Positions 1 to 11,991 of a stretch of DNA of 64,000 nt are shown here, piece by piece. The DNA is from Cystobasidiopsis lactophilus. Its lineage: Eukaryota > Basidiomycota > Agaricostilbomycetes > Agaricostilbales > Chionosphaeraceae. The stretch lies in contig BCIO01000005.1 of NCBI GenBank assembly GCA_001599975.1, forward strand, positions 1,178,001 through 1,242,000. The letters run 5' to 3'. Below the pieces are notes generated by a model that saw only the letters and a list, made by a program, of their open reading frames with translations, was not told the DNA's origin and searched no databases. Every line of letters starts with the position of its first letter. Position 1 is the first letter of the stretch. The position numbers and the translations under genes are program-made.

Positions 1-329
1 CGCCAAGCGGGCATTCTCAGCTTCCTCGGCTTGCCTCGCGGCGTCCTTGTCGGCGTCACTCTTGGCCTTAGCTGCTGGTTTGGCAGGCACGAGGGCTTGA
101 GCACTGTTTCCTCCCTCTTCTGGAGCCGAGTCCAACAGCTCGAAGAGAGCAATCCATGTCGCTTTCAACGACTCGGCTTGCTGCGCCGTTAAGTGGCCAA
201 CGACGCCGTCCGCTGTGCCCTGGTGTTACCGATGTGCATTCCCAAGCAACACATCTGAACGTACACGGCAGAGGATTTGCAGCGATGGCCATGGTGTTCT
301 CGGACGTTGGAGAGAGAAAGCTCGGTCAT
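1..329 (-). CDS. Sec14/CRAL-TRIO-like lipid transfer protein, N-terminal part (runs off the left edge)
   Basis: Two exons can be read on the minus strand: ATG at 329, a 47-bp intron at 266-220 (GT-AG, phase 0), then an open frame to the window edge. The protein begins MTELSLSNVREHH. After the splice it reads GHLTAQQAESLKATWIALFELLD and then an Ala/Lys/Asp/Glu-rich stretch. A short 'LT-xx-Q-xx-L-xx-W' helix followed by 'LLD' is typical of the CRAL-TRIO N-terminal segment in fungal Sec14-like phosphatidylinositol transfer proteins (Sfh5 type). The lipid-binding CRAL-TRIO domain itself would lie outside the window, so the family call rests on about 30 residues and is tentative. The coding call is firmer, because the splice restores one continuous frame. 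The promoter side faces the tandem repeats at 553-1090. Confidence 0.5.
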
Positions 330-552
330 GCGACAGGGCAGCGCCGTGCGCGGCCGTTGCTGCATGCAGGTGGCGAACCAGTGGGAGTCGGTCTTGTGCG
401 AGTCAAAAGGTCACAGGAGATATCTAGTCGTATTACACGAAGTTTTACACAGAAGAAAGTACAATGAGGGACCGAGGGCACGCTTGCAGGAGGTGGCGGA
501 ATAGCAGGCGGATGGAGGAGGAGGAGGACTTGAACAAAGTCAAGATATCTTG

Positions 553-1090
553 CGAGAAAAAGAGCTGAATACAAGGACTGTCAGAGATCCATTGGAAAGT
601 CGAAGACAACGGCAAACACACCCGTGAGAGATGGCCCTTTCGCATGCCATCTGGGTTGGCAGTCTCGCCTTCAAGGAGACCGCTCTTTTCCCAGTACTGT
701 GTGGTGAACGAAAGAGCTGTATCAAATTATTGTCAGAGATGCACAGAAAAATCAACGACCAAGGGGAGCAAACCCGTGAGAGATGGCCCTTTCGCTTTCT
801 GGCCGGGTTGGCAATCTCGCTTCTCAAGGAGACCGCTCTTTTCCCAGTACTGCATGGTGAAAGAAAGAGCTGTATCAAAGCACTGTCAGATAAGCACTGG
901 AAAGATGTAGCCCAAAGGGGGACAAACCCGTGAGAGATGGCCCTTTCGCTTTCCCTCTGGGTTGGCAATCTCGCTCCATGGAGACCGCTCTTTTCCCAGT
1001 TGCAACATGAACAAGCTGCATGCAAAGAGCGTGAGCGGCATATCAACGAAGTATCTAGAGAAGAACCGAAGACAGACCTGGAGATGAAGC
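553..1090. repeat. Tandem repeat, unit about 153 bp, roughly 3.5 copies
   Basis: The 20-mer gtgagagatggccctttcgc begins at 624, 776 and 930, so the spacings are 152 and 154 bp. Each unit continues with a conserved 'ggttggcaatctcgc' and 'gagaccgctcttttcccagt' block, then 'gagctgtatcaaa', 'ctgtcagat' and 'aaacccgtgagag'. A partial unit precedes the first at about 553-623. A decayed fourth unit runs past 1010 to roughly 1090, and a further trace ('gaagagctgtaac') lies near 1150. Unit lengths are not multiples of three and frames shift between units, so coding is unlikely. The array lies upstream of the Sec14-like gene. Confidence 0.85.
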
Positions 1091-1710
1091 TTGTTCGCCC
1101 AGCGGCTGAATGGCCGCATTGTTGAGATGACGTGACCACGACAGATAGGAAGAGCTGTAACAAGGTTTCAGATTATGTTACCACCGATGACGAAGAGAGA
1201 CTAACCTAGAGAGAGGGCTCTTCCGTTCAAGCTTCGAGTTGGGGCAGATCTTGTGCCTTCGACTTTGAGAGGGCGCCCCTAAAAGCTGAAAATGAAGTTG
1301 CTTAGAGCTGCAGGGGAGCACACGGATCAGCTTTGGGGGAGGATCAAAGGAAGAGGACAAAGATGGCGAACCCTGGTGGCTGGCTCTTCGCGCGTCTTCC
1401 CCATCGACACCCCACAACAATGTTTGTACAGCCTTCGGATCTAAAGAAATAAGTCTCACGATTGGCACTGAAGGTACGTGAGGGGCACTAACCTCATCTC
1501 TTCATCCCTCCAGAGCCAAACGACATATACACCAGCCAACCAAATTGATATCAAGACCTGTTTCAGAATGAGACTTAGAAGGTGCTCATAGCTGAGGAAC
1601 CACGGAGAGATTGACGCACTTCGAGGGCATAGACAAAAGCTCTATTGGCGATTTTCGGCAAGAACTTTAGTCAGTACCAGCATGGCGTCCCACTTTGGAT
1701 ACACAGAATG
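1091..1710. other. Intergenic region, no gene recognised
   Basis: Short overlapping reading frames occur on both strands, but none shows family similarity or a convincing exon chain. The right half is the 3' flank of the minus-strand gene that ends at 1711. Confidence 0.5.
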
Positions 1711-4700
1711 TCAGTCAGAATGCAGTGCGACCAATGTAAAGGGGAGACGAACCTCTTCGGCTGGCTTTCTGCGTGTTCCATTTGGATGCGCGGGCAGCAG
1801 GTCATTCAGGTTCCGTCCGCGCTTGCCTGGTGCCTTTCCGGCGGCCATCTCGAGCATCATCTTGAGGACATAGTGCTGCGTATTGGCGACATCATCCGCC
1901 TAGACTCTACGAATCAGCACCCCGTCTGAAAGCAGGAGCGGGGAAAGCACGTACCGTGTGCGCTTTTTCGGCATATTGAACAAGCTTGGGGTCGAGAGAG
2001 ATGCCCCCCTGCTGTAGAATCCCAATCATGACTGCCCGGATCGCCTGAGACTAAGATGAGCGTCTGTAAGCTGGCTGCGATTTAGTCGAAGCTTACTTTG
2101 AAAGCCCAGGCAGCATCTTGAGGGCGTTCAGTTTCGGCACTCCAAACGTTCAGCCTGGTGTGGGGGATACTGATCGCTCCCAGTGCCCACTCTGACTCCT
2201 CCTTCCACCAGGTCCGACACTCTTCTGGCTTTGGTTCGCGGAGGGGGAAGGGAAAGAAAATGTAGTCGAGCTTGCGTAGATCTAGTCCTTCGAAATACTG
2301 GGTGTAGACTCGCTTGAAGGCTTGTTGTGCGACATAAGACTTGTAGTCTGTGGTGGTATATAGCTCCGACAGCACAGAGCAGGGGAGCGCCACAACCTTG
2401 ACTTCTTCGTGCAGCTGCTTGGCGTTGATGAATCGAATGGCTTTGTCGATGCTCTCCAGCTTGTCCATCCACAGCTTCTTTGGTGGACCGATGTGCGAAA
2501 CGGATTGAAGTGCAGAGTTCTGAAGGGTGGAGGAAGGGGATGAGTTAGTGTTCAGTCGCTTAGTCGGTTGGGAGGATGAAGGCGACGAAGTGGAGGCTGG
2601 AGCTTGAGAAGTCGAGGCCACCGGCGCATATGTGGCTGGGGTAGGGCTGCTCGTATTTGCCAGAGGGGAGGGCTTGTACTCTTGCACCTTCACAATCCGA
2701 GCCTTTGGAAGCGCAAGAGCCGGAGCGGCACTTGAGGGAGGCGGAGCCGCTTTGGAAGAGGTCGCACTGCGAGGCTATGGGGGCAATGGAGTTAGCATGA
2801 GGTTCAAAGTAGACGCAGAGACTTGCACCGCACCTGCAGCTTTGGTAGGACCGGGAAAATGCGGGCTGGCATGGCCGGCGGAGCCAGACTCGACGAACTT
2901 GAGCTGTCAGAAACGGATGTGTTGATCCAAGGAGGAGGCGCCAGAGACGAAACGGAAGCACGAGGCTGAAAGCCCGCGCTGGGAGGCGCAGGAGTGGCAA
3001 GAGAGGTCTTGGGAGAAGAAGGGATGGGCCTGATAACCCGTTCGCGCTGGCCACGAGGAGGTGTTGCACGACCCAACTGAGCGGGTGGAGGCTCTACGTT
3101 CGGCACTGGAGGCTGAGCGAACGTGGCCGCCACAAAAGGCGACGCCGACAGCGCTGGCGAATCGGAGTGGCAAGCAGTCATTTGCGTGTCTTCATGTACC
3201 TGATAAGCTACTGCTGCGACTGCCGATGAAGTTGGAGCCCAGAGTTGTCCAGCGCCCACTTCGACATTTGGCGATTGCATCTCTATATCGTCCATGGGAG
3301 TTGGAGCCGTGCCAAGAGCGAAGGCCGAGGGACCAAACGAAGCCATCGGGTCGCTACAAACAGGTGTTTGAGAGATAGGCCAGTTCGGGCCGGGTTGAAC
3401 GAAGAGCGCGGAAGGGTCGACGTAGGGCACCGACGAGAAGGAAGGGTCGACGCAAGGCACCGGCACCGGCAAAATAGGAGGTTGATAAGGCTTTTGAAAG
3501 TTCTCAGGAACGATCACTGGTTCGGGTTGGGCGAGAGGCGTTAGGAAGATGGGCTGGGCGACAGGTGGAAGCGCCTTCTTGAAGTTGGACAGCAGCTGCC
3601 TTCGCTTGGCGAGAGTCTGACAGCGAGCCTTCTTCCATCGCTTGTAGCTGTTAGAGACGTGCGAAAAGGCCCTGAACGTGCTGCTGGGAGAAAGGCGCGG
3701 CGGGGGAAGGTCTTGGGAAGGCTCCGGCGTGGGCGCCAGCTTCTCCTCTTGCGAAGCAACCGGGTGAGCAGGCTCTTCCACCGTATTCTCTCTTGCTGGT
3801 AAATCAGTCAAGAGGGTGGTAAGCGGCGCGGGAGCTGGAGGAGGAGGAGGAGGAGCTCGGGTGGAGGCTGGCGCCGAGGTGAATTGGTCTTCGTCAGGGG
3901 CGGAGGCGAAAGCGTGGTGTGATCTTCGCTTTGCCGGAAAGGCCACACGAGCACTGTACTGTGGGGCCAAAGCAGCACGAGTGCCAGAAATCAACAATGG
4001 ACGAGGAGTTTGAGTTTGTACGGAAGCCGGCTTTGGTGTTGGCGCCCGGGATGCCGGTCCGCTGGTTGATGATGATGCAGGAGCTGCGTTGATGGATTGT
4101 TCTTCTACCTTTTGCTCTGCCGCAGATGGTGATGCAGGGCCAGCGGGAGAAAGGCTTTCGGCTGGACCCGTCAGAATGCATTGCTCTGAGAGGAGCCGGT
4201 CCAGCGTCAGCATATGAACATTTGACGGAGCAGAGACAAAAGAGAACTCACGGGCGACCCGAATCCGTTTTTGGAACCGAGCATACCCGACAACGCACAA
4301 CAGAGCCAGAAGTGAAGCCACCGAAAGCGAAGCCACCAGTCCAATTGTCAGCCAGGTCCGCGTGGTGTCCTGGTGCAACTTCAAGGCCGAAAATGCTTTC
4401 TTCATCTCGGCGAGCTGCACGCGAAGTTCTCGGGCTTCTTCTCGGAAATTGTCCCGCTCAAACTGAACCCGGATCATGTACAGCTCGTCGGCCTGCGCCT
4501 GCTTCTGGAGCGCTTGGATCTTGCTCCAGCTCTCGTCGAGGTGTCGAAGATTCTTGTAGTTGGACTTGACTAAGATGGTGTTTTCAACATTGAGCAGCTG
4601 AATCTTGAGCTGTTGGTTGGTGCGGTTGGCGATGAAGGCCAATGCCTTGGATAAATATTTGACGCCAGAGTCCAAGATGTAAGATGCGTGACGATGGAGA

Positions 4701-5123
4701 ACGTCGGTAACGGCCGGCGGCGCAACCGTTGGAGCATCCTGCCATGAACGGTATTCAGGACTGGCAATCTCGCCAGCAATACACAGGACTCACCAAAGGC
4801 TCATCTTCGACCAGGCTTGGAGGCAGGACAGGAACAGGACCAGGACAATGGGTGATATAATAGAGCTGTTCGGGTCCAACGGTCGCTCAGTCAAGATGAA
4901 GAGCAGGCAAATTGACTTGCGATCAGCTCACCGATGGCAAGGCCAAAACGACTCGAGGGCAAAAGGGCTGAGGGATGACATTGATGACATTGGTTTCCTT
5001 GCTGGCAAGGATGGCGACGGCGAGAGGGTCGTTGGAAGCGAGGCCAAGCAGCGGACGCAGCAAGGCAGCGAGGAGGATCCAAACGCCGAGCAGCTTGTAG
5101 GCGACTTGAGTGGTAGAAGGCAT
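1711..5123 (-). CDS. Receptor-like single-pass membrane protein with a C-terminal degenerate Ulp1-like region
   Basis: Six exons splice in frame: 5123-4932, 4865-4794, 4738-2834, 2774-2097, 2044-1955 and 1899-1711, giving about 1,041 aa. The N-terminus (MPSTTQVAYKLLGVWILLAA) is a signal peptide or signal anchor. An ectodomain of roughly 200 residues with heptad-like helices follows ('LRHLDESWSKIQALQKQ', 'NFREEARELRVQLAEMKK'). The membrane segment is WLTIGLVASLSVASLLALLC, followed by about 450 residues of Pro/Ala/Ser-rich, probably disordered, cytoplasmic tail with 'VPxVDPS' repeats. The last ~210 residues look folded. They contain 'LDYIFFPFPL', 'WALGAISIPHTRLNVW' and 'QHYVLKMMLEMAAGK', in the order of Ulp1/C48 proteases, but the expected His-Trp and Asp-Cys-Gly motifs are not conserved. 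The Ulp1 link is inference. The last splice and the end at 1711 are the least certain parts. The start lies 341 bp from a divergent small gene. Confidence 0.65.
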
Positions 5124-5464
5124 GGTGTGAGGCTTTGCTTTCTGAACGATAGTCGTCTGCAATGGAGAAGGAAGGAGAGCAAGAAAATTATGCCCCCTCT
5201 CCGCTCGCCGCTCGCCATAACGGCTTGGGCTTTTCACGAGCCATCATCACAGCCCCAGCCGCTTCCCAAGCTAGCCAAAGTTTGAGCACGGCAAGCCATT
5301 GACATCATTGATTAGACTTCTGACTCGAGCCAACGGTCTTTGAGCAGCGGGCAAACAACCAAGTGCGCCGAGAAGGGAGGAAAGCTCGAGCAGAAGCAGG
5401 CGTTGTTCGCTCGCAATTTTCCTTCGCTTGATACGCCATTGGCATCTTGACAACCCCTGAAACA
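5124..5464. promoter_or_regulatory. Divergent intergenic region, presumed bidirectional promoter
   Basis: The 341 bp lie between two oppositely transcribed start codons, at 5123 (minus) and 5465 (plus). I see no clear TATA box and no repeat. Confidence 0.35.
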
Positions 5465-5937
5465 ATGCAAGGAGAGAGGAAAGCAAGCGCAGAGGCAAAA
5501 TCGAGTGCTCGTTCGCGCAGACCGGTTTTCGAGAGCGCGCAGGCTAAGTTCGGCATCACTCGCTGTGGTGCGCAGGTCGCACTCGATGGGTTCATTTCAA
5601 TCTATCAGCTCAAAAGAACCTTAATAAAGTGGGCTCAGTCCCATATCGCCACCGACGGTGGCAAATTCCCCGGTGTCCCACTGCCCCAGGCCCTTGCAAG
5701 GAGCACCTCCCACATGACGAACATGATCGAAAAGAGACTTCTCTGCTAGAACGAGATGTGACACAGCTCATGTCAATCCAAGATCCTAAAGAAGCTCTTC
5801 TGAGTTTGCTGCGCATGACAGAGACAGGGCAAATTGAGCACTCACTTCTTGATAAATATACGACCGTCGAGATGATGCGCGGTAGCATTCTGCCTGAAGG
5901 GGGATGGAGCCAGATCCAACCTAGTAGCGGACGTTGA
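5465..5937 (+). CDS. Small orphan protein, unknown function
   Basis: ATG at 5465 opens a frame of about 65 codons (MQGERKASAEAKSSARSRRP...). A GT-AG intron from about 5671 to 5731 (phase 1) joins it in frame to 'TSLLERDVTQLMSIQDPKEA', and the product ends with TGA at 5935-5937, about 131 aa. The N-terminus is basic and the C-terminal half looks helical and soluble. No signal peptide or membrane segment is visible and I recognise no family. The in-frame splice is the main support for a real gene. It is divergent from the receptor-like gene and its 3' end faces the end of cysteine synthase. Confidence 0.4.
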
Positions 5938-6073
5938 CGAACTCGGCCGTCGCAGATCAGGAGCTGCCATCGCTGGCGAAGTGTCGCACTCCATCTCGGC
6001 TGTCCAAGGCATGCCTTCGCTGTGGAGCGATGCAATCTAATCTTGTAGTAGTTCAATATACTGCAGGGCGAAA

Positions 6074-7982
6074 TCATGGTGTGCGTAGAATCGAGCCGAT
6101 GTCCGACGAGAGGGGGATGCCATTCTCTTTAAGATAGTCATCGTTCCTGAGGCAGGGCAAATCGAATCATCACAAATGATGATATCGAACCAAAAGTCAC
6201 GACCCACCAAAACCTGGAGTAGTGTCGGGACCCAGAGTCGCAGAGGATGGTGACAATCCGACTGCCTTTCGGCAGGGTCTCGGCCATTTGCACCGCTGCG
6301 GCGAGATTGACCGCACTGGATGACCCCAAGAACAGCCCATCTGCTAACACGAGATGCCGAGACATGGCGACCGCTTGCGCGTCCGTGATTCTGAGTGGCG
6401 AATAGAGTGAGCTCGGCCCCAGCGACATAGACACGGAAGGGAACCCACTTGAAAGCATTGTCTACCCACTGCAGTCCTTGAGAGAAGTTGGCAGTGAGTC
6501 GATTGAGGCCGATGCCCTCGACCACAGTGTCGGTCTGGTGGCGTCGCCGAGTGCCTTCCGCCTCTTCCTTGGTGTAAAGGACGCCATACTTGACTTTGTT
6601 GAAAAGGCCTGTACGTTCACGTCCTTTGATGAGGTCCTTTGGCCTACGGTAGATGCAAACGCACCAGAGCCTTGTGGGTCTGCCAGCGCAATTTTGACAC
6701 CCGGCTTCTTCTCTTTCAGATACTTGGCACAGCCAGCTAAGGTGCCGCCAGTACCTGATCATACTAGCCGCGTTCAGAAAATGCACGCGTGATGCATAAC
6801 AGAGAGGAAAGCACGAACCTGCGCCAGCAACGAAGGCGCTGATCCGACCTTCTGTCTGCTCCCAGATCTCCGGCGCCGTACCCGAGTAGTGGGCGTCAAA
6901 GTTGGCCAAGTTTTCAAATTGGTCCGCGAAGAAGCCTCTTGCTTTCGCGGTGGCCTTTTCAGACGCCCGCTTTTCAGAGAGCACCACATCGCCTGAAAGT
7001 GCGTCGGGAAGCTGAGAGGTGGTAGCCGAGCTGCTGTTAGAGTCGATTAAAGTGGTTTGCCCAAATTCAAGAGCGCGAGAGCGGGCTAGGTTAACAAAGT
7101 GCTGCTTGGACACGATTGGCACAGGGCGGACTGTGCGGCGGTGAGTCCCCTTAGCAGACTGACCTGCTACAGTAGTGTCGGACGACGCACATCGTTCGAC
7201 TTTAGCACCGAGCTTCTCCAGTACCTGATTGACGGTGTCAAAAAGTGGTGATCCCTCCGTGGATCGAGGCCGCTCACTTGTACTTTCTCGCTTGCGACCT
7301 GTAAGAGAGACAACGCATCAACAAGATCAATCCGATCTCTAGAATAGGTACTCCAGCTTACATCGTCAGGCATAAAGATGGCGGCTTGGTAGCCTTTGGC
7401 CCGGGCCATGGTGGCGAGCGAGATGCCGGTTGAGCCCACTGTGCCTTCGAAGATGCAGCTGCCGGTGTGAGGCTCGAGCAGGCCGTTGAGTTCCGCTTGC
7501 TCGATGACTGTCAGTTCGAAGGATGCGTTCAGCCTTGTCCGGACAGGGCGGAGGGGTGGACATCGACTGACTTTGTAAAGCTACTCTATCTTTCACCTTC
7601 GTTGGCCACTTTCAGCTTCTCCTATCACTTCTAGAATAGAGAGAACTCACAGATCCACCGGGGTTCAAGAACTCTGCCTTGCCCTGCTTTCCAACTTTGA
7701 GAACCTGCTTCCTTGGCCAGCCGGTTCGAAACCCACCAAGATCTCACATCCCGTTAGATCGCTCAACGATTGAATCTTGACCAAAGGCGTATTCCCAACC
7801 AAGCCAGCCACGCCGTCCACGACGCCCTCTCCCTTCCTCCCGCGAGATTTCGACGCTGGGCGCCGGGTTTTCGAGGTGAAATAAACCACTCCGACAGAGC
7901 ACAGCGCGCCGGAGATCAAGCCTATTAGCAGAAAGGTGGATTTAGGGTGGGAGCTGGGCGTGACCGCCAGTCGGAGGACCAT
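6074..7982 (-). CDS. Cysteine synthase 2-like PLP enzyme with N-terminal membrane anchor
   Basis: Ten exons splice in frame from ATG 7982 to TGA 6074. This is a fold-type II PLP enzyme of the cysteine synthase / beta-replacement family. The N-terminus carries one hydrophobic anchor ([19 protein letters not shown]), as in the yeast YGR012W-type enzymes of the mitochondrial outer membrane. Family motifs appear in order: [11 protein letters not shown], then 'NPGGSVKDR' (the Lys binds PLP), '[12 protein letters not shown]', '[11 protein letters not shown]' (phosphate loop), '[15 protein letters not shown]', '[14 protein letters not shown]', '[17 protein letters not shown]' and '[14 protein letters not shown]'. 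All expected catalytic segments are present. The predicted reaction is formation of cysteine from O-acetylserine or a related donor and sulfide, but YGR012W-type enzymes are poorly characterised, so the substrate is inferred. It shares a 141-bp divergent promoter region with the Bet5 gene. Confidence 0.9.
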
Positions 7983-8123
7983 CCTCGATGGCTGGACGCT
8001 GGAGGCGAAGAGGGCTTTCTGTCACCGACGTCCGTCTCGAACTCTGAGTTTTGCGCTTTTGGGTCGCTGGTTGCATTGTTTGGAGGTCTGGTAGTGGCAT
8101 AGCGAGCTTCAAAGCGCGACAAA

Positions 8124-8959
8124 ATGGCGATTTACAGGCAAGTCGAGCCCTCAAACCTCATTGATTCCTCAATGTGACCCGGAAGGACGTCTGCAGCCTG
8201 TACATCTTCGACCGGCACTGCGAGTGCGTGTACTACCAAGACTGGAACCGGCGCAAGCCCCTCAAGTTGTCGGACGCCGTGTTACCTGGTGTGCTCCGAC
8301 CCTCGACCTCGCTCGTGTCCGCGCCCGCCGCGCAGAGGTTCTCCACGCTCTCTACCGGCACCGTCGTCGCCCAGGGCCCTGTTGCTTCGTCTTCAAAAGG
8401 AGTCTCTTCGCCGGAAGAGTCGAAAGTGTCAGGGGGCACGACCAAGCCGCCTGGTGGTGGTGGTGGTGGACTGCCGTTCGACGAGGAGGCCAAGTTGGTC
8501 TATGGCGTGTTGTTCTCGCTGAGGAACATGGTCAAGAAGATGGCTGGTCGGTGAGCCTTGCCGTACCTCCTAAGCAATCCCTGACCTCATCGCTCATTTG
8601 CTATTGTGTTTCCGTGGGTTGCTCACAGAGACGAACCCTTCCTATCCTACAAAACCCCGTCTTACAAGTTCCACTACTTCGAGTCGCTGACCGGCTACAA
8701 GTTCGTCCTGCTCTCGGACCCGACGGCGGACTCTTTGCGGTTCCTGCTCCGGCAAATCTACGCCACCGCTTTCCAAGACTACGTGGTCCGGAACCCGTTC
8801 GTCCAGATGGACGCTGCGTCCAAGCTGCCTCTGGGCGGGGAGGCCAAAGAGGCAGAAGGAGGGGGGAAAGTGCAGGAGCGGACGACGGGCAGGAGGGGTT
8901 TGGATTCCGACGGGTTCAGGAGGGCGGTGGACGGGATCGTGGCGCCTTTGAACTCTTGA
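8124..8959 (+). CDS. BET5: TRAPP complex subunit Bet5 / TRAPPC1
   Basis: The first exon encodes MAIY plus a split Ser codon. Splicing to 8197 gives MAIYSLYIFDRHCECVYYQDW, the N-terminus of the Bet5/TRAPPC1 longin fold. A second intron begins at 8551 (phase 2) and joins 'KKMAGRDEPFLSYKTPSYKFHYFESLTGYKF', the family hallmark; the gene ends at TGA 8957-8959. Bet5 is a core subunit of the TRAPP tethering complexes that activate Ypt1/Rab1 at the ER-Golgi. A low-complexity insertion (Ser/Pro/Gly-rich with a Gly run) of about 70 residues separates the two conserved halves, and a hydrophilic tail follows 'RQIYATAFQDYVVRNPF'; both lengthen the usual ~150-residue protein. The first intron has a GC donor (8138). 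The start is fixed by the conserved N-terminus. Confidence 0.93.
8138..8196 (+). other. GC-AG intron (donor GCAAGT) in the Bet5 gene
   Basis: The donor is AG|GCAAGT and the acceptor CTGCAG. No GT donor nearby restores the reading frame, whereas the GC donor produces the exact Bet5 N-terminus. Confidence 0.85.
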
Positions 8960-9106
8960 GCAGCGGGCTCTTGTACTAGTACTACTACTCTGGCTTGTAA
9001 ATTTCACGCGAGCGAAGGAGATACAAGGCGGGGCTGTCCGAGCCGCGCGCTTGAATGGCAATAAGCTCTTTGCCGTCTGTCGTCCATCTCCCCTCGCCCG
9101 CCCCCA

Positions 9107-10450
<1,344 letters not shown>

Positions 10451-11139
10451 ACCTCGCCACCTCCCACCTACGAAGCAAGAGCAACACCACTGCACCCTTT
10501 CATCATTCTTTCACATGCTCACACTAAAAGAGGCCCCATCAGCCCTTTAGGAAAGACATCTTTACACGAAATCAGAAGAGACGGAGGGAAGAGGTTATTA
10601 GGGGAAGACGGAGAGGGAGAGAGAGAGGCTTGCAATTCTCCCACATATGCATCGGGAGCTTTGATGGAATAAAATGCGGAAGTTGCTCTGGAGCAGAAAC
10701 GCAGGCTCAAAGTTTTTGGCTCATGAGGGGATGGTCTGCGATTGAGCTAATCAAAATCACGAGCCAAACGAGAGATATTCTGGGAAGGTGGCAAATTTCA
10801 TGTGGTAAGCAGGACGAGGCCTCAGCGCTTTAGGATTGCTTGCAGCCTTCTTGTCTGGTTCCGTCTTCGTTATAATGATACGTGCCGGCAAAGTCCGGGC
10901 CGATGAAGGCAAAGGGTGCGTGGGTGGCGCAATGCTCGCGCCGACTGCAAGGGCCGCAGGCTGGCTGCTGATGAGCGTGGTTGGGCGGAGGAGGAGCCGC
11001 ATGATGCACGGGACAGTGGGCATTAGGCTGGGCGCAGCGGCAACCTTGGTTTGCCGGACCGCCATGGCCCTGGTTTCTGTTCTGATTCTGAAGTAAGACC
11101 CATTAGCTAGTTGGTCGCCGTCAAATTACAACTTGAAAA
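10451..11139. other. Intergenic region, no gene recognised
   Basis: The first ~200 bp are a plausible 3' region of the reductase gene. ORFs of 86-102 codons exist on both strands near 10760-11100, but they show neither family similarity nor codon-level support. Confidence 0.4.
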
Positions 11140-11980
11140 GCCTCACTTCGTTCGGCATTGATTGTTTCTTGTTCTTGAGAGACGTGCAAGGTGGAGGTTG
11201 GTAGAAGAGGTTTGCCTCCGTGCAGGAAGCAGGTGCCGCCACCCAAGACATTCTTGTCCCTTCCGTAACGGACCCTTGGCAGAATTCTGACAATTACCAA
11301 CGCAGAGGGAAGGTACCAACAGGGCAAGGTAACTGTAAATTAAATACAGGATGGAGGCAGCCAGAAACGGGTAGAAATTTGGAAAGTGGTCGACAGCCAG
11401 CAAGATGCTCAACGGGGTCAAAGACGAGAGCATTGGTCCCATTAGGACAACGGACATTAGATATGCAGGCAAGAAGGAGAAGGGAGCCCAACTCGGGTCT
11501 GGATGGCCAAGCTCAAACCTCAGATGCGCCGAATTGCCTGCCTTTCGCGTGCCGCAATGTCAATGATGGTAAGGTCCACAATGAAAGTTCATGAAGTCAG
11601 AAGGCGATAAAGTGCCCAAAGCACGGCCAAGTTGCTGAAGGTGAGAGCAAACGAGGAGCAGAGTGTGGTGGAGGTGGCGTGCATGAACTGTTGCATTCCA
11701 CTTCCTGCCGCCAATCGGTCCAGCACAATGTAACATACAGAACTACGCAACCAATAGTCCATTATGTACTTCCTGTGGAGTGCAACATCGTTAGATCTTT
11801 GGAGACGAAGGGCATCGTGAAGACACGAACGTTCTCGGAAGCCAATGATGCGATATGCAAGTATGCTGAGGATGATCAAGGTGCAGCAGAGCGAGCTGCC
11901 GTGGTAGTTGCTACTGCTGCTGGGCCCACTTTGAAGCCAAGGCTCTGTAAGATCGGCACCCAGGCTTTTAGCCCTGAACA
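11140..11980 (-). pseudogene. Possible multipass membrane protein gene or decayed remnant
   Basis: On the minus strand several hydrophobic stretches occur in order: 'CCTLIILSILAYRIIGF', 'YWLRSSVCYIVLDRL', 'LTFSNLAVLWALYRLL', 'IVDLTIIDIAARERQ' and 'FLAASILYLIYSYLALLVPS'. They look like membrane helices of a single protein. I could not build a clean exon chain: the segment ending LYRLLTS meets a TGA and resumes in the same frame, and the last hydrophobic block lies in another frame with no obvious splice. It may be a hypothetical membrane gene with introns I misread, or a decaying gene. Its neighbour is the FAM210 gene on the same strand. Confidence 0.25.
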
Positions 11981-11991
11981 TGAGCTGAGGT

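Noticed and set aside
540-1163. A 207-codon open frame on the minus strand across the tandem repeats
   Set aside because: The repeat units are 152 and 154 bp long, so successive units are read in different frames. The frame is open by chance and shows no family similarity; a 100-codon plus-strand frame over the same repeats is equally open.
7715-7740. A tRNA T-arm-like 'ggttcgaaaccc'
   Set aside because: It lies inside the first intron of cysteine synthase, the flanks do not pair into a T stem, and no anticodon or D arm is found nearby.
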